Below, one piece after another: positions 1 through 9,997 of a stretch of DNA of 64,000 nucleotides (position 1 is its first letter; every line of letters starts with the position of its first letter). This DNA is from Magicicada septendecula (taxonomy: Eukaryota; Arthropoda; Insecta; Hemiptera; Cicadidae). Under the pieces are notes generated by a model that saw nothing but the letters and a program-made list of their open reading frames with translations, made no database searches and had not been told where the DNA came from. The position numbers were made by a program, and so were the translations under genes. The stretch covers positions 254,737,542 to 254,801,541 of the forward strand of contig CM068375.1 of NCBI GenBank assembly GCA_034769895.1, given 5' to 3'.

Positions 1-490
1 ATTGAGTTGTGTTTTGTTTTATTGGGAAATAAATATTCTTAAAAAAAAATAGCGGTTATCTTTTCTGTCCCAAAAATTGCTGCAAAAAAGTTTTTAAGTT
101 GTAAAAATGCCTCAAAGCAACAAATAATGATTATTTAGGATTAGGGTGGATATTAGCCCATAGAAGATTTAAATCTTATCACAGATATCTCCATTCCCTT
201 GAATGAGGCCTGATTTTTAATGGTTGTAGTTTATAATTTATATAGAGTAAAGGGTGGGGGTGGGGAAGGGGGCCGCTGAGAAAATAGGGCCCAGGGGCCC
301 AAGAGTTGCTAATCCCCCACTGTTTATATGGCTGCTGACACACGGGCCAGTCTGTGGCGCCACGTAGTCGCTTGTACCAGCTTCTTTGTGGCGTCACACA
401 GTGGCACCACTCATTGGCTCGTGTGAATGGGTTCGCTTCGGAGACGCACCACTCTCCATTTTCTCAGTAATAAAAGATTGTTTCATTTAG
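1..490. other. Flanking non-coding DNA with a G/C-rich patch
   Basis: No convincing gene is seen. The first 240 bases are AT-rich. Positions about 250-470 are much richer in G and C (short G runs, GGGCCC and GGCGCC words) and lie just upstream of the HARBI1-like relic, so they may be part of the same decayed transposon copy. That link rests on adjacency only. Confidence 0.4.
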
Positions 491-497
491 TTTTTAC

Positions 498-705
498 ATG
501 AGTTTCATCATGGACTCTGGTGAAGAAGTTCTTCTTGTTGCTCTTCTCGTACGTCGGTGACGTCATCGTGGACGTCGATCTGGATGCACCAGATAACATG
601 TGAACGGTTGGTAGTGGGACAGTTTAATACACTAATGAGTGAGCTAAAAGCAAACTATGCGAAATTTCTTAACTAGCGGTACTTCAGAATGTCACCGAAT
701 TCTTT
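498..705 (+). pseudogene. PIF/Harbinger nuclease (HARBI1-like) N-terminal relic
   Basis: The reading frame from the ATG at 498 encodes an N-terminus of the type MDSGEEVLLVALLVRR and stops at TGA 558-560. From about 554 homology continues in another frame, with a WMHQI block, a GQFNTL block, a KFLN block, an in-frame TAG and then YFRMSPNSF. Known family pattern: insect HARBI1-like nucleases start with acidic MDS.EE, a Leu-rich stretch, an Arg cluster, then W-V-H-x-I, G-E-F-H-T-L and KF..YFRMS blocks in that order and spacing. All blocks are present in order, so the assignment is by motif order. At least one frameshift and one stop make it non-functional. The catalytic DDE region is not visible downstream, so only the 5' part survives here. 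Confidence 0.6.
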
Positions 706-2159
706 TGTACACAAGAAGGATCAGTGCCATGACAAGACAGCAGAATGATATATTGACCTTTTTCAGAGAAACCTTGTTGATACTGTTTCACTATCGAACC
801 ATAGTCATAATAAAAACTAGTTTAATAACTTATTTTGTGTCTTATTCAAAATGTGTTCTTACCTAAAATATATCTCTCTTTATCAGTGGAAATATTTGTT
901 TGAAAATAGAAAGAGTTTCTATTTATATGAATATTGTTTGTCACATCGAATTTGTTTCAAAGATTTTGATAGATTATGTTAAGAACGTTACACCCACGTA
1001 CACTATCTTTACCTTCCTCCTCCCCCCCCACATCCCTCTCTCTTTCACACACACACACACACAATAATCGTATTACAGTAGATGAAATATTAATCAGTTT
1101 GGTGTTGAGTAATCGATTAACTATTGGTTTCCTGTAAGCCAGACCTAAACCTGTCTGCATTGTTCGCAAGATTGTTTTGGCTCATATGTGCTCAAGTAAT
1201 GTTTCCATAAAACATTGTTGAGACCATCTCGCCTGAATTTGCTAATATGCTATTATGTAATTTTGAAGTTATTGCTCTTTTTATTGTGTTGTAATTATGA
1301 TACTCAACAGTAAACTGTTATGGTTAGAGACTGATATTGCAGGGAGAATATTGTTACATATTTGTTACACTTGTAGGAGCCATATGGGCTAGATGCAAAT
1401 GTGTATGATGACTGTTGCAGAGAATGATGTTAAATTTTTTATGGTGCAATGCCATACAATACGTAATTAGAGAAAATATTACACTAATATTTACTCAATT
1501 TGTTATATAATAAAAGATAATAAAATAACTTATTACTGATAACGTCTTTGCTTTAATTTAATTTCAAAGGTCAGACGCCATCTTGATTGCAAGAGAATAA
1601 ATACAGACGTAAATAACATTTAATTTTACTTACCTTTTAAAGTCACTATAGGGCAGGAATTCGTTCAAGCGAACTTTTGAGTAGCGGAAATTGTTATTTG
1701 AAATAATACCTGTTTAAAATTGTTACCAATGATATTACCCAATTTATTTATATACATATAAGTACATCTTACGCCATGGGGCGTTTATCAAACATCAAAA
1801 TTTTAACCCTCCAAAATAAACAGTAAACATGAAACATAATGAAACATGATTATTAAACATTGAAATCGTATAAATATATATAGCACAACCCAGCACTTAG
1901 AAAATTTAAGGCACTCTCTCTCTCTCACGCTCTGGTACAAATTTAAATGAGCTCTTTTAATATTGAATTGGTCATTATTGAATTTTGATGTTGATTAAAA
2001 TGAATATTGGAACGTTCTCACCATATTTAAGAGCTACTTAGCTGCTGTTGATTGTTCGGTAAAACATCGCACACCGCGAGTTCACCAATTTCGTTACCGG
2101 TCACATCTTGAAGTATTTACACTGTTTTAATCCACTTTTGTTGGTGTAAAGTTAAAATT
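706..2159. other. AT-rich intergenic or intronic DNA with simple repeats
   Basis: No ORF here looks coding; the longest frames are under 75 codons with no recognisable motif. It contains a (CA)n run at 1046-1063 and a short (CT)n run near 1913-1925. Nothing else is supported. Confidence 0.5.
1046..1063. repeat. (CA)n microsatellite
   Basis: Nine uninterrupted CA dinucleotides preceded by a C/T-rich run. Confidence 0.9.
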
Positions 2160-2430
2160 TACACCCAGTGAACCCCCTTTGCCGGCCGGCTACGTTCACG
2201 CTCTAGAAGAAAATGACCAAGATTCTTTGTTTCACATTGCGTAGGTGGGGCGAAAGCGACGTCATCAAGCTATTGTTCATAGAGCCAAGCCTCGAGTTGT
2301 TTACAGAAATGCATTCCTCACCGCTGACGTCATCAGGGCTCGTCGCTTTATCTCGGTATGCGACATACGTTTTTTGCTGTGTTTTGTCATTCCGCAATGA
2401 AAAACGGTCAGAATCCTGTCAATTCACATT
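2160..2430. other. GC-rich island of unknown origin
   Basis: This stretch is rich in CpG words against a strongly AT-rich background and contains two GACGTCATCA words (near 2260 and 2325). Both strands have open frames of 64-80 codons, but neither shows a family motif I recognise. It could be a promoter/first-exon region of a host gene or a transposon relic; the sequence does not decide. Confidence 0.3.
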
Positions 2431-2732
2431 TGCGTGTTATAAAATATTTATATAGTCCACTCACCACAGCTTTACAGGGATTATGGAATATTTAAATAAT
2501 TATTACCAAATTGTTAAAAATAAATGAATACAATAATTATGGTCTTTTGTACCATGTTTTTATTAATTTAATATTGCACCAGAATTGTACCATCACAAAA
2601 CCCCCTCAATGAAAGATTTTGTGCCGAAGCATAAAAACTTTCATTGACCCATTCATACTTCCTAAAGGGATCAGCCAGGATAGGTCGCCACAACCCCCTT
2701 ACAATTTGTACCAAAGAAAATCAATAACTCAC

Positions 2733-2879
2733 CCATGGTCTGATGACGATGACAGTACCTGCATGACCTTACTGGACTTCTCCTTCGAGATCCCAACACC
2801 ATAAGGTCAATTAGGCGCATAACGCCCCTGCTCTGACGCGCTGGCCAGCTCAGGACCGCCGTCATAACATCACCAAACA
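2733..2879 (-). CDS. Candidate internal exon of an unidentified host gene
   Basis: On the minus strand a T-rich tract ending in TTTATTGTTTCAG precedes this segment and a consensus-like donor (ATGG followed by GTGAGT) ends it. The enclosed 147 bases are exactly 49 codons' worth and keep one frame open (it includes SWPARQSRGV and RYCHRHQTMG); the other two frames have stops. The phase is 1-1. The base composition is far richer in G and C than the surrounding 30-35% DNA. I recognise no domain. It may be a real alternative or internal exon, or a fragment of a repeat with chance splice sites. Confidence 0.3.
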
Positions 2880-4454
2880 CTGAAACAATAAATGAAAATA
2901 TCAAAATAGTGGCTTGGTAAATTACTCTATCCTTAACTGATCTGGTTCCCCTTAGCTATGTGCTGGTTTGTGTTAATAAGCACTGGGTTTGCTTGAATTA
3001 CTAGAAATATAATATAAAAAATGTAACATACAAGAATTACATAGAATTGCCATTCTCTTTATGGACTACCCTGAATTATAAAAATTGTTTCGATTCCCAT
3101 CGATAATAATTAACTCTTTCTGTTTCATAATTAATGTAATTATAAAAGAAACAAATATTGATATAAAAAAGAATTTAAGTTAATTAATAAAAAGAAACAT
3201 GGAAATCCCCATATAAATCCCCAATATTACTCAAACATGGAGAAAAACAAATTATAGAAAAAACAAAAATAATTAATAAAATCTTATTGAAATTAAAATT
3301 ATTATTATTATTATTAACAGGTAATAATTGGTGCTGTTAACAATATTTACCCCTCTTTCTCCTCCACACACACTATTTCCTATACATCATGTTAAAATTT
3401 CATTACATAATACATGATAATACATTGATACATTAATACACATTATCATTATATTAATACATTTAATACATTTTTAAATTCATATTTAATCTTGATTAAG
3501 ATTTGCATATCTATTTGAGTTTGCATTTAAAATTATAAAAATTACAATTTCAATTAATTAATTGTAAACTTTCATTAATTAGTCATCAATTATTTATTAT
3601 AATTATAAAATTTATTATTAATATTCATATTACGTTATTATTATTTCATTTCTTATTACCTTTCTACTCTGTCTTCTCTACCTAACTAACTACCTAACCT
3701 TTCTTCTAACTAACAAACAAATTTACCTATCATGACACCAATATCTCAATTATAAACACCTTTCACTAATTTCATTCCGACGATAAATCCTATAGCACCG
3801 CGCATCTTTGTACAGAGATGGGTGTTCCCTAACTGGCTATATACATTCGTAATATTTTGCCCTTCCAATAAATTCGGCAAACACTCCCTTAAACTATGCT
3901 ATTACCTGCCACAACGCTATACATTGGCTACTCCTTATCACCTCACCCCCACTACAAAATATCATCAACAACAATTATATGTTTAACCTTGACGTTACTC
4001 ATCTCTACAACTAATCACTAACTACTGTGTCCCTAAAATATCTAATACTCTTTTGTATTATTGTCTTCAAAATTCTTAACTATATAACTCCCATTTACTT
4101 CAATTCAATAACTCACCTGTATTTTATCTATACCCAGGCTCTATTCCTGTTTAAACATTCTACCTTACTGTAATCATTGACACTTGTCTTATAAAATTCA
4201 TCTCTCACCTACTCATAATAGTACCTCTCAATCTTCAAATATATATATATATATATTGTAATAAACATATATAAAATCCGGTGTGTTTATTTTTAGGTTT
4301 ATGTTGTAAATAAATCACTCGAATACGGTGTATACGTTAGCTTGTAATAAAATAGAAGTGTTGCTACTGTTATTTAAAATTGTTTGTGTTTAAAATATTA
4401 AAGGTCTTGTTTAAACAAAGTTCAATTATGTGTGAAATATTCTTTTGAAATAAT
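2880..4454. other. AT-rich gene desert
   Basis: Extremely A/T-rich sequence with TTA/ATT runs (about 3297-3318) and an (AT)n microsatellite near 4239-4256. No open frame or structural element is supported. Confidence 0.5.
4239..4256. repeat. (AT)n microsatellite
   Basis: Nine consecutive AT dinucleotides, about 200 bases before the satellite fragment that flanks the retrotransposon array. Confidence 0.85.
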
Positions 4455-4606
4455 ACTGCCCAGCGATCCACAGAAAGCAAATCGCTATCCACGCTGGACA
4501 CTTTTTCGGCTTGCACGCGTTATGTTGGTATGGGTTTCGGCACTTTCCATTTAAAAAGGGTGCAAATGTAAGAAAACAAACATGAATGAGGCCAGAAATA
4601 ACGCAA

Positions 4607-4643
<37 letters not shown>
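4455..4643 (+). repeat. Left half of a satellite higher-order unit split by the array
   Basis: The sequence from CTGCCCAGCGATCCACAG onward matches 46611-46790 and 49559-49790 with few differences, including the CGGCTTGCACGCGTTATG block and the following (TG)n run. At 4643 it is interrupted by the retrotransposon array. It resumes at 44927 with more (GT)n and then CTTCCCTGCC, exactly as the uninterrupted copies do. This segment and 44927-45180 were therefore contiguous before insertion. Confidence 0.85.
4640..4643 (+). repeat. Candidate target-site duplication (left), GTGT
   Basis: The four bases before the array are GTGT and the four bases after it (44927-44930) are also GTGT. A 4-bp duplication fits Ty3/Gypsy-type integrases. 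Because the target is a (TG)n tract, the match is not independent evidence. Confidence 0.4.
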
Positions 4644-4644
<1 letters not shown>

Positions 4645-7470
4645 GTAACGATAATAATGTTTATCTAATGATGATTGATTGAATCTGATCGAAAAAATAT
4701 GAATGTAGCCTCACTTCAGGTTCGTCTATTGGTAATCAGATTTTTCGTTACGTACAATGTTATTATGGATAGGTTACTTGTATTTATGTAGTGTGCACTT
4801 GAATTACACCACCCGTTGGAAGTGTCAACTTGTAATATAGGTAAATAATGTAGCGACAAACTCGCACTGGAGTCGTTGATGTGTAATTATAAATGTGTTA
4901 GGTTGAACGGCTAATGGTTTTGTAAATTGCCGCTTACTCCCACTATGCTCCACGTTCCGTGACATCACTCTACGATGCCAACTATCGGGTCCGTTGCAAT
5001 CGGTGAATTCTATTTACTAATGTAACAGCAATAATAACGACACACAAATATTATCAAACATATATCCTTGTGGAATCCTTTATTCGGAAAAAACACTGGT
5101 TGACTGTTTTAATAAATTTAAACAGAATAATCGCAATTGTAGCGCAAAATATAATTCTTCCTTTACCAGTTGGCAGCAGTAGCCAAACGTTTAGTCTTTC
5201 TTCCAGACCAAAACAATGCTTTTGTTAACGTTTTTAAATAAAAATATTAATTATCTCAGGGCGTATATGGTTCGGGGATAATGATTATACAAAATATTAC
5301 ACTATTAATCAAAATACAAGTTTACAATTATAGGATATTACAACGTTAGAGTGTTACGTGCACACAGAAATTGTATAGTGGTTACCAGTTTTAAAAAGGT
5401 TATGTCCAGTTCAGGCTTTGATAGTTATTATGTGAATTAAAAGTTCTTGTTGTGTTTAAAAAGGTGTTAATATTATATGGTGTTATTAGTGGTTGTTTCT
5501 AGTGTTCGTGTTATATGGTGTCTGTAGTTTAATTGATTATTGCTTAACAGTAGTGTATACAAATGTGTGTGTTGTAGTACGATATAATGAGATGTCAGAT
5601 TCACCAAATCCTCTTCTTGTACTCTTCTTGGTTGAAGATAGGGCCCACGTACACGTCAGATCTTCTTCTCGTCCCTCGTCCACTTCAAATCTTCTTCCTG
5701 GTTGTTATTTCTTATAATCCATCTAATGGGTAGTCTTCTGTTATTGCAAAAAGTTCGTGTAGTGTACCTCTAACTGTATTTATTTAGTTGTATAGTTTTT
5801 TCACACTTTATAACATATAATGTAAGACGATTTAAGAACGCGTCTATCTGCTAAGATCGTTGTCAAAGAAGTCCCATTTTATTTATCCGAAATTTCTGGT
5901 TGCTAAGGGTAAACTTGGAATCTGGTTGGTTAATTCGGATCTACATTGTCACATACTTTCGTTATTTCAAAGTCTAAAATTTGTTCAAAATCTTTAAATT
6001 AACATAACTTTTCTATACTGAATGGGAATTTAAAACCATTATCAGCATTATTTTGATCTTCACATTTGTTATATTTAGACACCAAACATGCCTATTTTTA
6101 CTTAAAAACTATGGATGTTACAATTTTATTATTTGGAATTTTCTTAAATAACTTGATATGTGTTACTTTGTTTCTATATTCCTTGTATACATTATTACCT
6201 ATAAATACATCTACCTTTTCACCTTTGCTTTACAAAATTTCTAATATTATTGTTCAAAATTTACTAAAGTTGGTTTCACCTGGCCTCTGTAATGGTATTA
6301 CTTTCATCACCATGTTTTAATATCTTTAACAATTAAATTAACTTCTAACACTCATCAAAATGGTTTAACATATAACGTTATTTTAACAACACAAAAAATA
6401 TATTACTCCAATAGTTAAATTCATGCCCACATGGCTATGATTATACCAAATCCTTGCACAAATAATTGTTTTCTACTCAGACTCTATAAGTGTTTGACAC
6501 TTAACAAAACATCTTTATATAGTCTATTCTGCTTGGTCAATTAATTTACCATGGTTTAACATCAGCTCTATTGTTATATTTGTTAACACAACATAAAAAA
6601 AAATGGAATTAATATCATTAAATTGACATTCCTTTAAACCAACTGTATCATCTGTTACATACAAAAAACACAACACAAATACTATTATATAACACTGTGC
6701 CTATAACATAAAACATGCACATTTTACAAAACAAATTCTATACTAATTGGTTAGTCCTTTGTCAGCTAATTTACTCATTATTCTGACACTGTCTATGTCA
6801 TATTTACTATTTATATGGGTTTCAACATCCGTATACTTATTGATGTCTGACTTACAAAAATTACAATAAATTGAACACTGTTGCTCCACCTCACCACACA
6901 GTTCTAATAATCTTGTTACATTTACTGTTTATCTGGGTTTTACTCTTGTTATAAATGTTATTGTGACCATGTTATAATTTGTTGTTTACTGGACAACCCT
7001 ATGAACTCTATATGTGACAATTATTTGTATGGTTCATGTATCTATAATCATGTGTATCTATATTTTTGTTACATCAATTAACTTAATTATTTACTAATAT
7101 TTCTCTTACATAATATTACATGTTTGGGCCTATTATCCCTCACTTTGTATTTTGATTATCTGGATATAACGATACATTAACTGAAACCATTTGTTTCTTT
7201 ATAGTCCTGGTTCATAAGCTGTTTGTCTTTACAATTCTTTGTTTGGTCAATACTGAAAATTCATGTCATAGTTGGGGTTTGAAGATATCTGCATCACTTA
7301 GCCTAAATCATTAATTTGGGTACGGTCAGTTGTCTTACTAGTCAGTCTAAAATTGTTAGTCGTTCTTCTTCACTATCATCTTTGAAGATATTGTTCTTCT
7401 TGTTAGCTTCTTAACCAAAGTCTTCATTAAATCAGGTAAGATATTATGTTGTTCCAAATGTAATGTTACA
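4644..7470 (-). repeat. LTR 1 (2827 bp), 3'-most LTR in element orientation
   Basis: Begins TGTAACG and ends GTTACA on the plus strand, so it reads TG...CA on the minus strand. It carries the 'type A' variants shared with LTRs 6-8 (for example ACGTTTTTAAA near 5229 and CTCAGGGCG near 5256). Minus-strand candidates for promoter and poly(A) signals are TTATAAAG at 5806-5813 and AATAAA at 5079-5084; these are pattern matches only. It has TGACATCA at 4960-4967, where the inner LTRs have TGACGTCA. Confidence 0.85.
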
Positions 7471-7488
7471 TATTACCCTGCCACCAAA
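7471..7488 (-). other. Candidate polypurine tract next to LTR 1
   Basis: On the minus strand AATTTGGTGGCAGGGTAATA precedes the LTR start TGTAACATT. A G-rich purine stretch directly before the 3' LTR is where plus-strand DNA synthesis is primed. The same bases follow each LTR end: from 12825, 18179, 23529, 28879, 34228 and 39578. It is short and interrupted, so the role rests mostly on position. Confidence 0.5.
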
Positions 7489-8387
7489 TTTGATCATTTT
7501 AATAAAATATTGTTTTTGTTGAAATTATCAATTATCTTAACTTTCACATTGTCATTTGTTATTCTTATTATGATCTGATATACTTGTCTTTAATTATAAG
7601 TGTTCTATCCCTGGAACATGTTACTTCCCTAACAAATTAATCACCATATATTCTGGAATCAGTCGGGGGGCTCTCTTGACCTAATACCCCGCTGTCCTTA
7701 CAATACATAATACATAAATAAAATCGATTGCTGGAGCTATCTCGTCAGTCAATCACATTTAATAATCACTAGTCTATTCACGACTAAAATAAATAAAATA
7801 ATATAATATATTCTTGGGATTGTTCACTCAGTCTAACTTCTCAGATCTAAATATTTCTTTCCATTGATTCTTTCAGATGTTTATTTTCTTATGGCGATAT
7901 TAATAACATTTTTTATTTTCTATTGGTACTATCTTCCTTCCTTCTTTATCAGTACTGCTTAATCTTCATTTTTCATTCACTATCTTCATTTAAATTAAAA
8001 CATAACAAGTATTTGCATCTTCAGTTGTTGTTGATTCTCTCACAATCATGATAGGTTATTTGCAATAAATTCGTTTCTAGTCTTGTCTCATTTTCATCGT
8101 TGATTGTCTACATTTGTCCCTTCTTATTCATTTTATATCACTATAGTTTCTTCTAATTTATGGATGTTGTATCTTTCTTTTATATTCCAATAATAAGTTC
8201 ATAACTGTGTTTAATAAGAGGTGCTTATTTTGTTTAGAAATTGGAAATTTATTCCCAGTTGTTTATCTGCTTGATTCATAATTACATTATTAAACTGTAC
8301 TGTAATTGGTCCTTACTATTCATTTGAATTCTGATATATTCAAATTTGTTTATTTGGCTTAATTTAAAGTTATATTCTGAATTATCA

Positions 8388-8621
8388 AAGTTGGTAAGAT
8401 GAGCTTACTATATTTTTTCAATTTCGTGGTATTGTAATAATAAATTCTTCAGTTTCATATTAATTCTCATAAATAATTAGTTGTAAGTTGTTCTTACTAT
8501 TTCTTTAGAATTTTGTCGGTTTTATAATAACAAATTCTTCAATTCCAAATTAATTCTCATAAATAATTAGTTGTAAGTTGATCTTACTATTTCTTTAGAA
8601 TTTTGTGGTTTATCACAACTT
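8388..8621 (-). repeat. 90-bp tandem repeat in the non-coding part of internal segment 1
   Basis: Two similar 90-bp units start at 8442 and 8532 (both with TTAATTCTCATAAATAATTA), preceded by a more diverged half unit from about 8388. Equivalent repeats lie at the same offset in every internal segment (next at about 13742-13975). No ORF covers them. They lie downstream of the Gag-like ORF in element orientation. Confidence 0.75.
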
Positions 8622-8867
8622 CTACACTTCTTATTATAGCGCTTATTGTCATATGTCCTTCTGTACCCAGTATTGATGATCTTTTGGTAATTGTCGTTAT
8701 GTCGGTCAGTTGCTCATACCTTCATTTGTATGGTTCTGTTTCTTTATTCTTTATTCATATTATTATTCCTCAATGAAACTTATTTCTCGTCTCCTTAAAA
8801 TGGTTCTTTGGCCGTAGTCGGTTAGCGTAGCATCCGTCCCTTTTCTTGATGGTGTGTGGTATATAAT

Positions 8868-9915
8868 TTATCCCGGGTCCATAATCTCAGTTGACCTTAT
8901 TGTCCGCACTACCATTGTCTTTGTAATTATTTCTTTCCTTGTGGCATCTCTCGCTTCTTCCTTGTACTTCATTCTTCCCGTTCTTATTCTTTCATTTGCT
9001 GCAAAGCTTATTCGACTCATCCTATCATATTGTTGATTAAAACAATATGTTACTGGTCCATCAATGACTAATGATATCATTGATATTTTCCCACGTATTT
9101 CTATTTCTGGTATTTCCCATTTATCTCTGGTCTTCTCTAAGTTGTAAACTATAGTTTTATGGTAAGTCATTATTGAAATTGCTTTTAATCTCCTCCTATA
9201 GTCTCTGGCATTCATGATTTTTTTATTGTTGGTAATTGGGATATTCAGTACATTAATTAACCCATTGTTCATCATCTCCCACTCTTCCGGTGTTTTTATT
9301 AAATTCTTTAGATGCGTTCTTCTTACTTTCTTTGGTTCCATTTCACTATCTTTAGTATTTTCTTTGTTTCCGTTAGTTTTCTTTTCAGGTAATACTACTA
9401 CTGGATCCTCTGTTTTGGCGTTTGGTTTTTCTTCTGTTTCTGGTTTGCTATCATTTTTTATTTCTTCGGTTCTATCATTTCTTAATCCTTCCCGCCACAG
9501 TTTATTATCATTTATTATTTCTTCCGTCTTCTTACTCAAATCTTCTAATCTTCAATTTTTCTAAGTTCTTACTGAAGTTTTCCTTCATTTCCTTTCTCAT
9601 TTCCTTAATGTCCATTTTTAATTCCTCCATCTTCTTACCCAAATCTTCCTTCAATTCTTTTAAGTTCTTACTGAAGTCTTCCTTCAATTCCTCTCTGGAC
9701 TGTTTATAGTCCTGTTTTAATTCTTTTAAATATTCCATAATGCTCTTCAGGTCAACGCTCTCTGTGACTTTGTCCGGTTCTTGTTTATCTCCTTGGTCCT
9801 CTCTTATTATTACTTCTACTTCTTCGACCGGTGTCGCTTCTTTATCTTCCATATTTAACTCGTCTATCTTCTCGGTTTCGGCCGCTCGTTTTCGCGATGT
9901 CTCTCGCTTCCTCAT
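8868..9915 (-). pseudogene. Gag-like ORF, copy 1, frameshifted
   Basis: This is the same 347-codon frame as the intact copies, but it has 4 extra bases at about 9545-9553 (CTTCTAATCTTCAA instead of CTTCATTCAA). The N-terminal part runs 9915 to 9532, ends after about residue 121 and adds a short foreign tail KIRRFE. The rest (9539 to 8868) stays open but lacks its own ATG. The break falls in the second half of the coiled coil, so the product would lack the C-terminal domain. Copy 2 has the identical insertion. Confidence 0.8.
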
Positions 9916-9977
9916 CTTGTTTATTCTGGTTTATTTGTCTATTAATAATAATTTAATTTATATTAAATTACACGCCT

Positions 9978-9994
9978 CACACGTTGGTGCGCCA
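9978..9994 (-). other. Primer-binding site, tRNA-Lys-like
   Basis: On the minus strand TGGCGCACCAACGTGTG starts three bases inside the LTR end. Established knowledge: the Lys1,2-type retroelement primer-binding site begins TGGCGCCCAACGTGGGG. The element matches it through TGGCGC and CCAACGTG with one extra A between them. Equivalent sites: 15332-15348, 20682-20698, 26032-26048, 31381-31397, 36731-36747 (one base changed) and 42081-42097 (one base changed). This fixes element orientation as minus and the LTR edge at 9998. Confidence 0.7.
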
Positions 9995-9997
9995 ATT

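Noticed and set aside
5493..6320. 74- and 84-codon plus-strand frames in every LTR
   Set aside because: Open in all copies only because the copies are nearly identical; they run against the element's direction, lie within the LTR and show no family motif.
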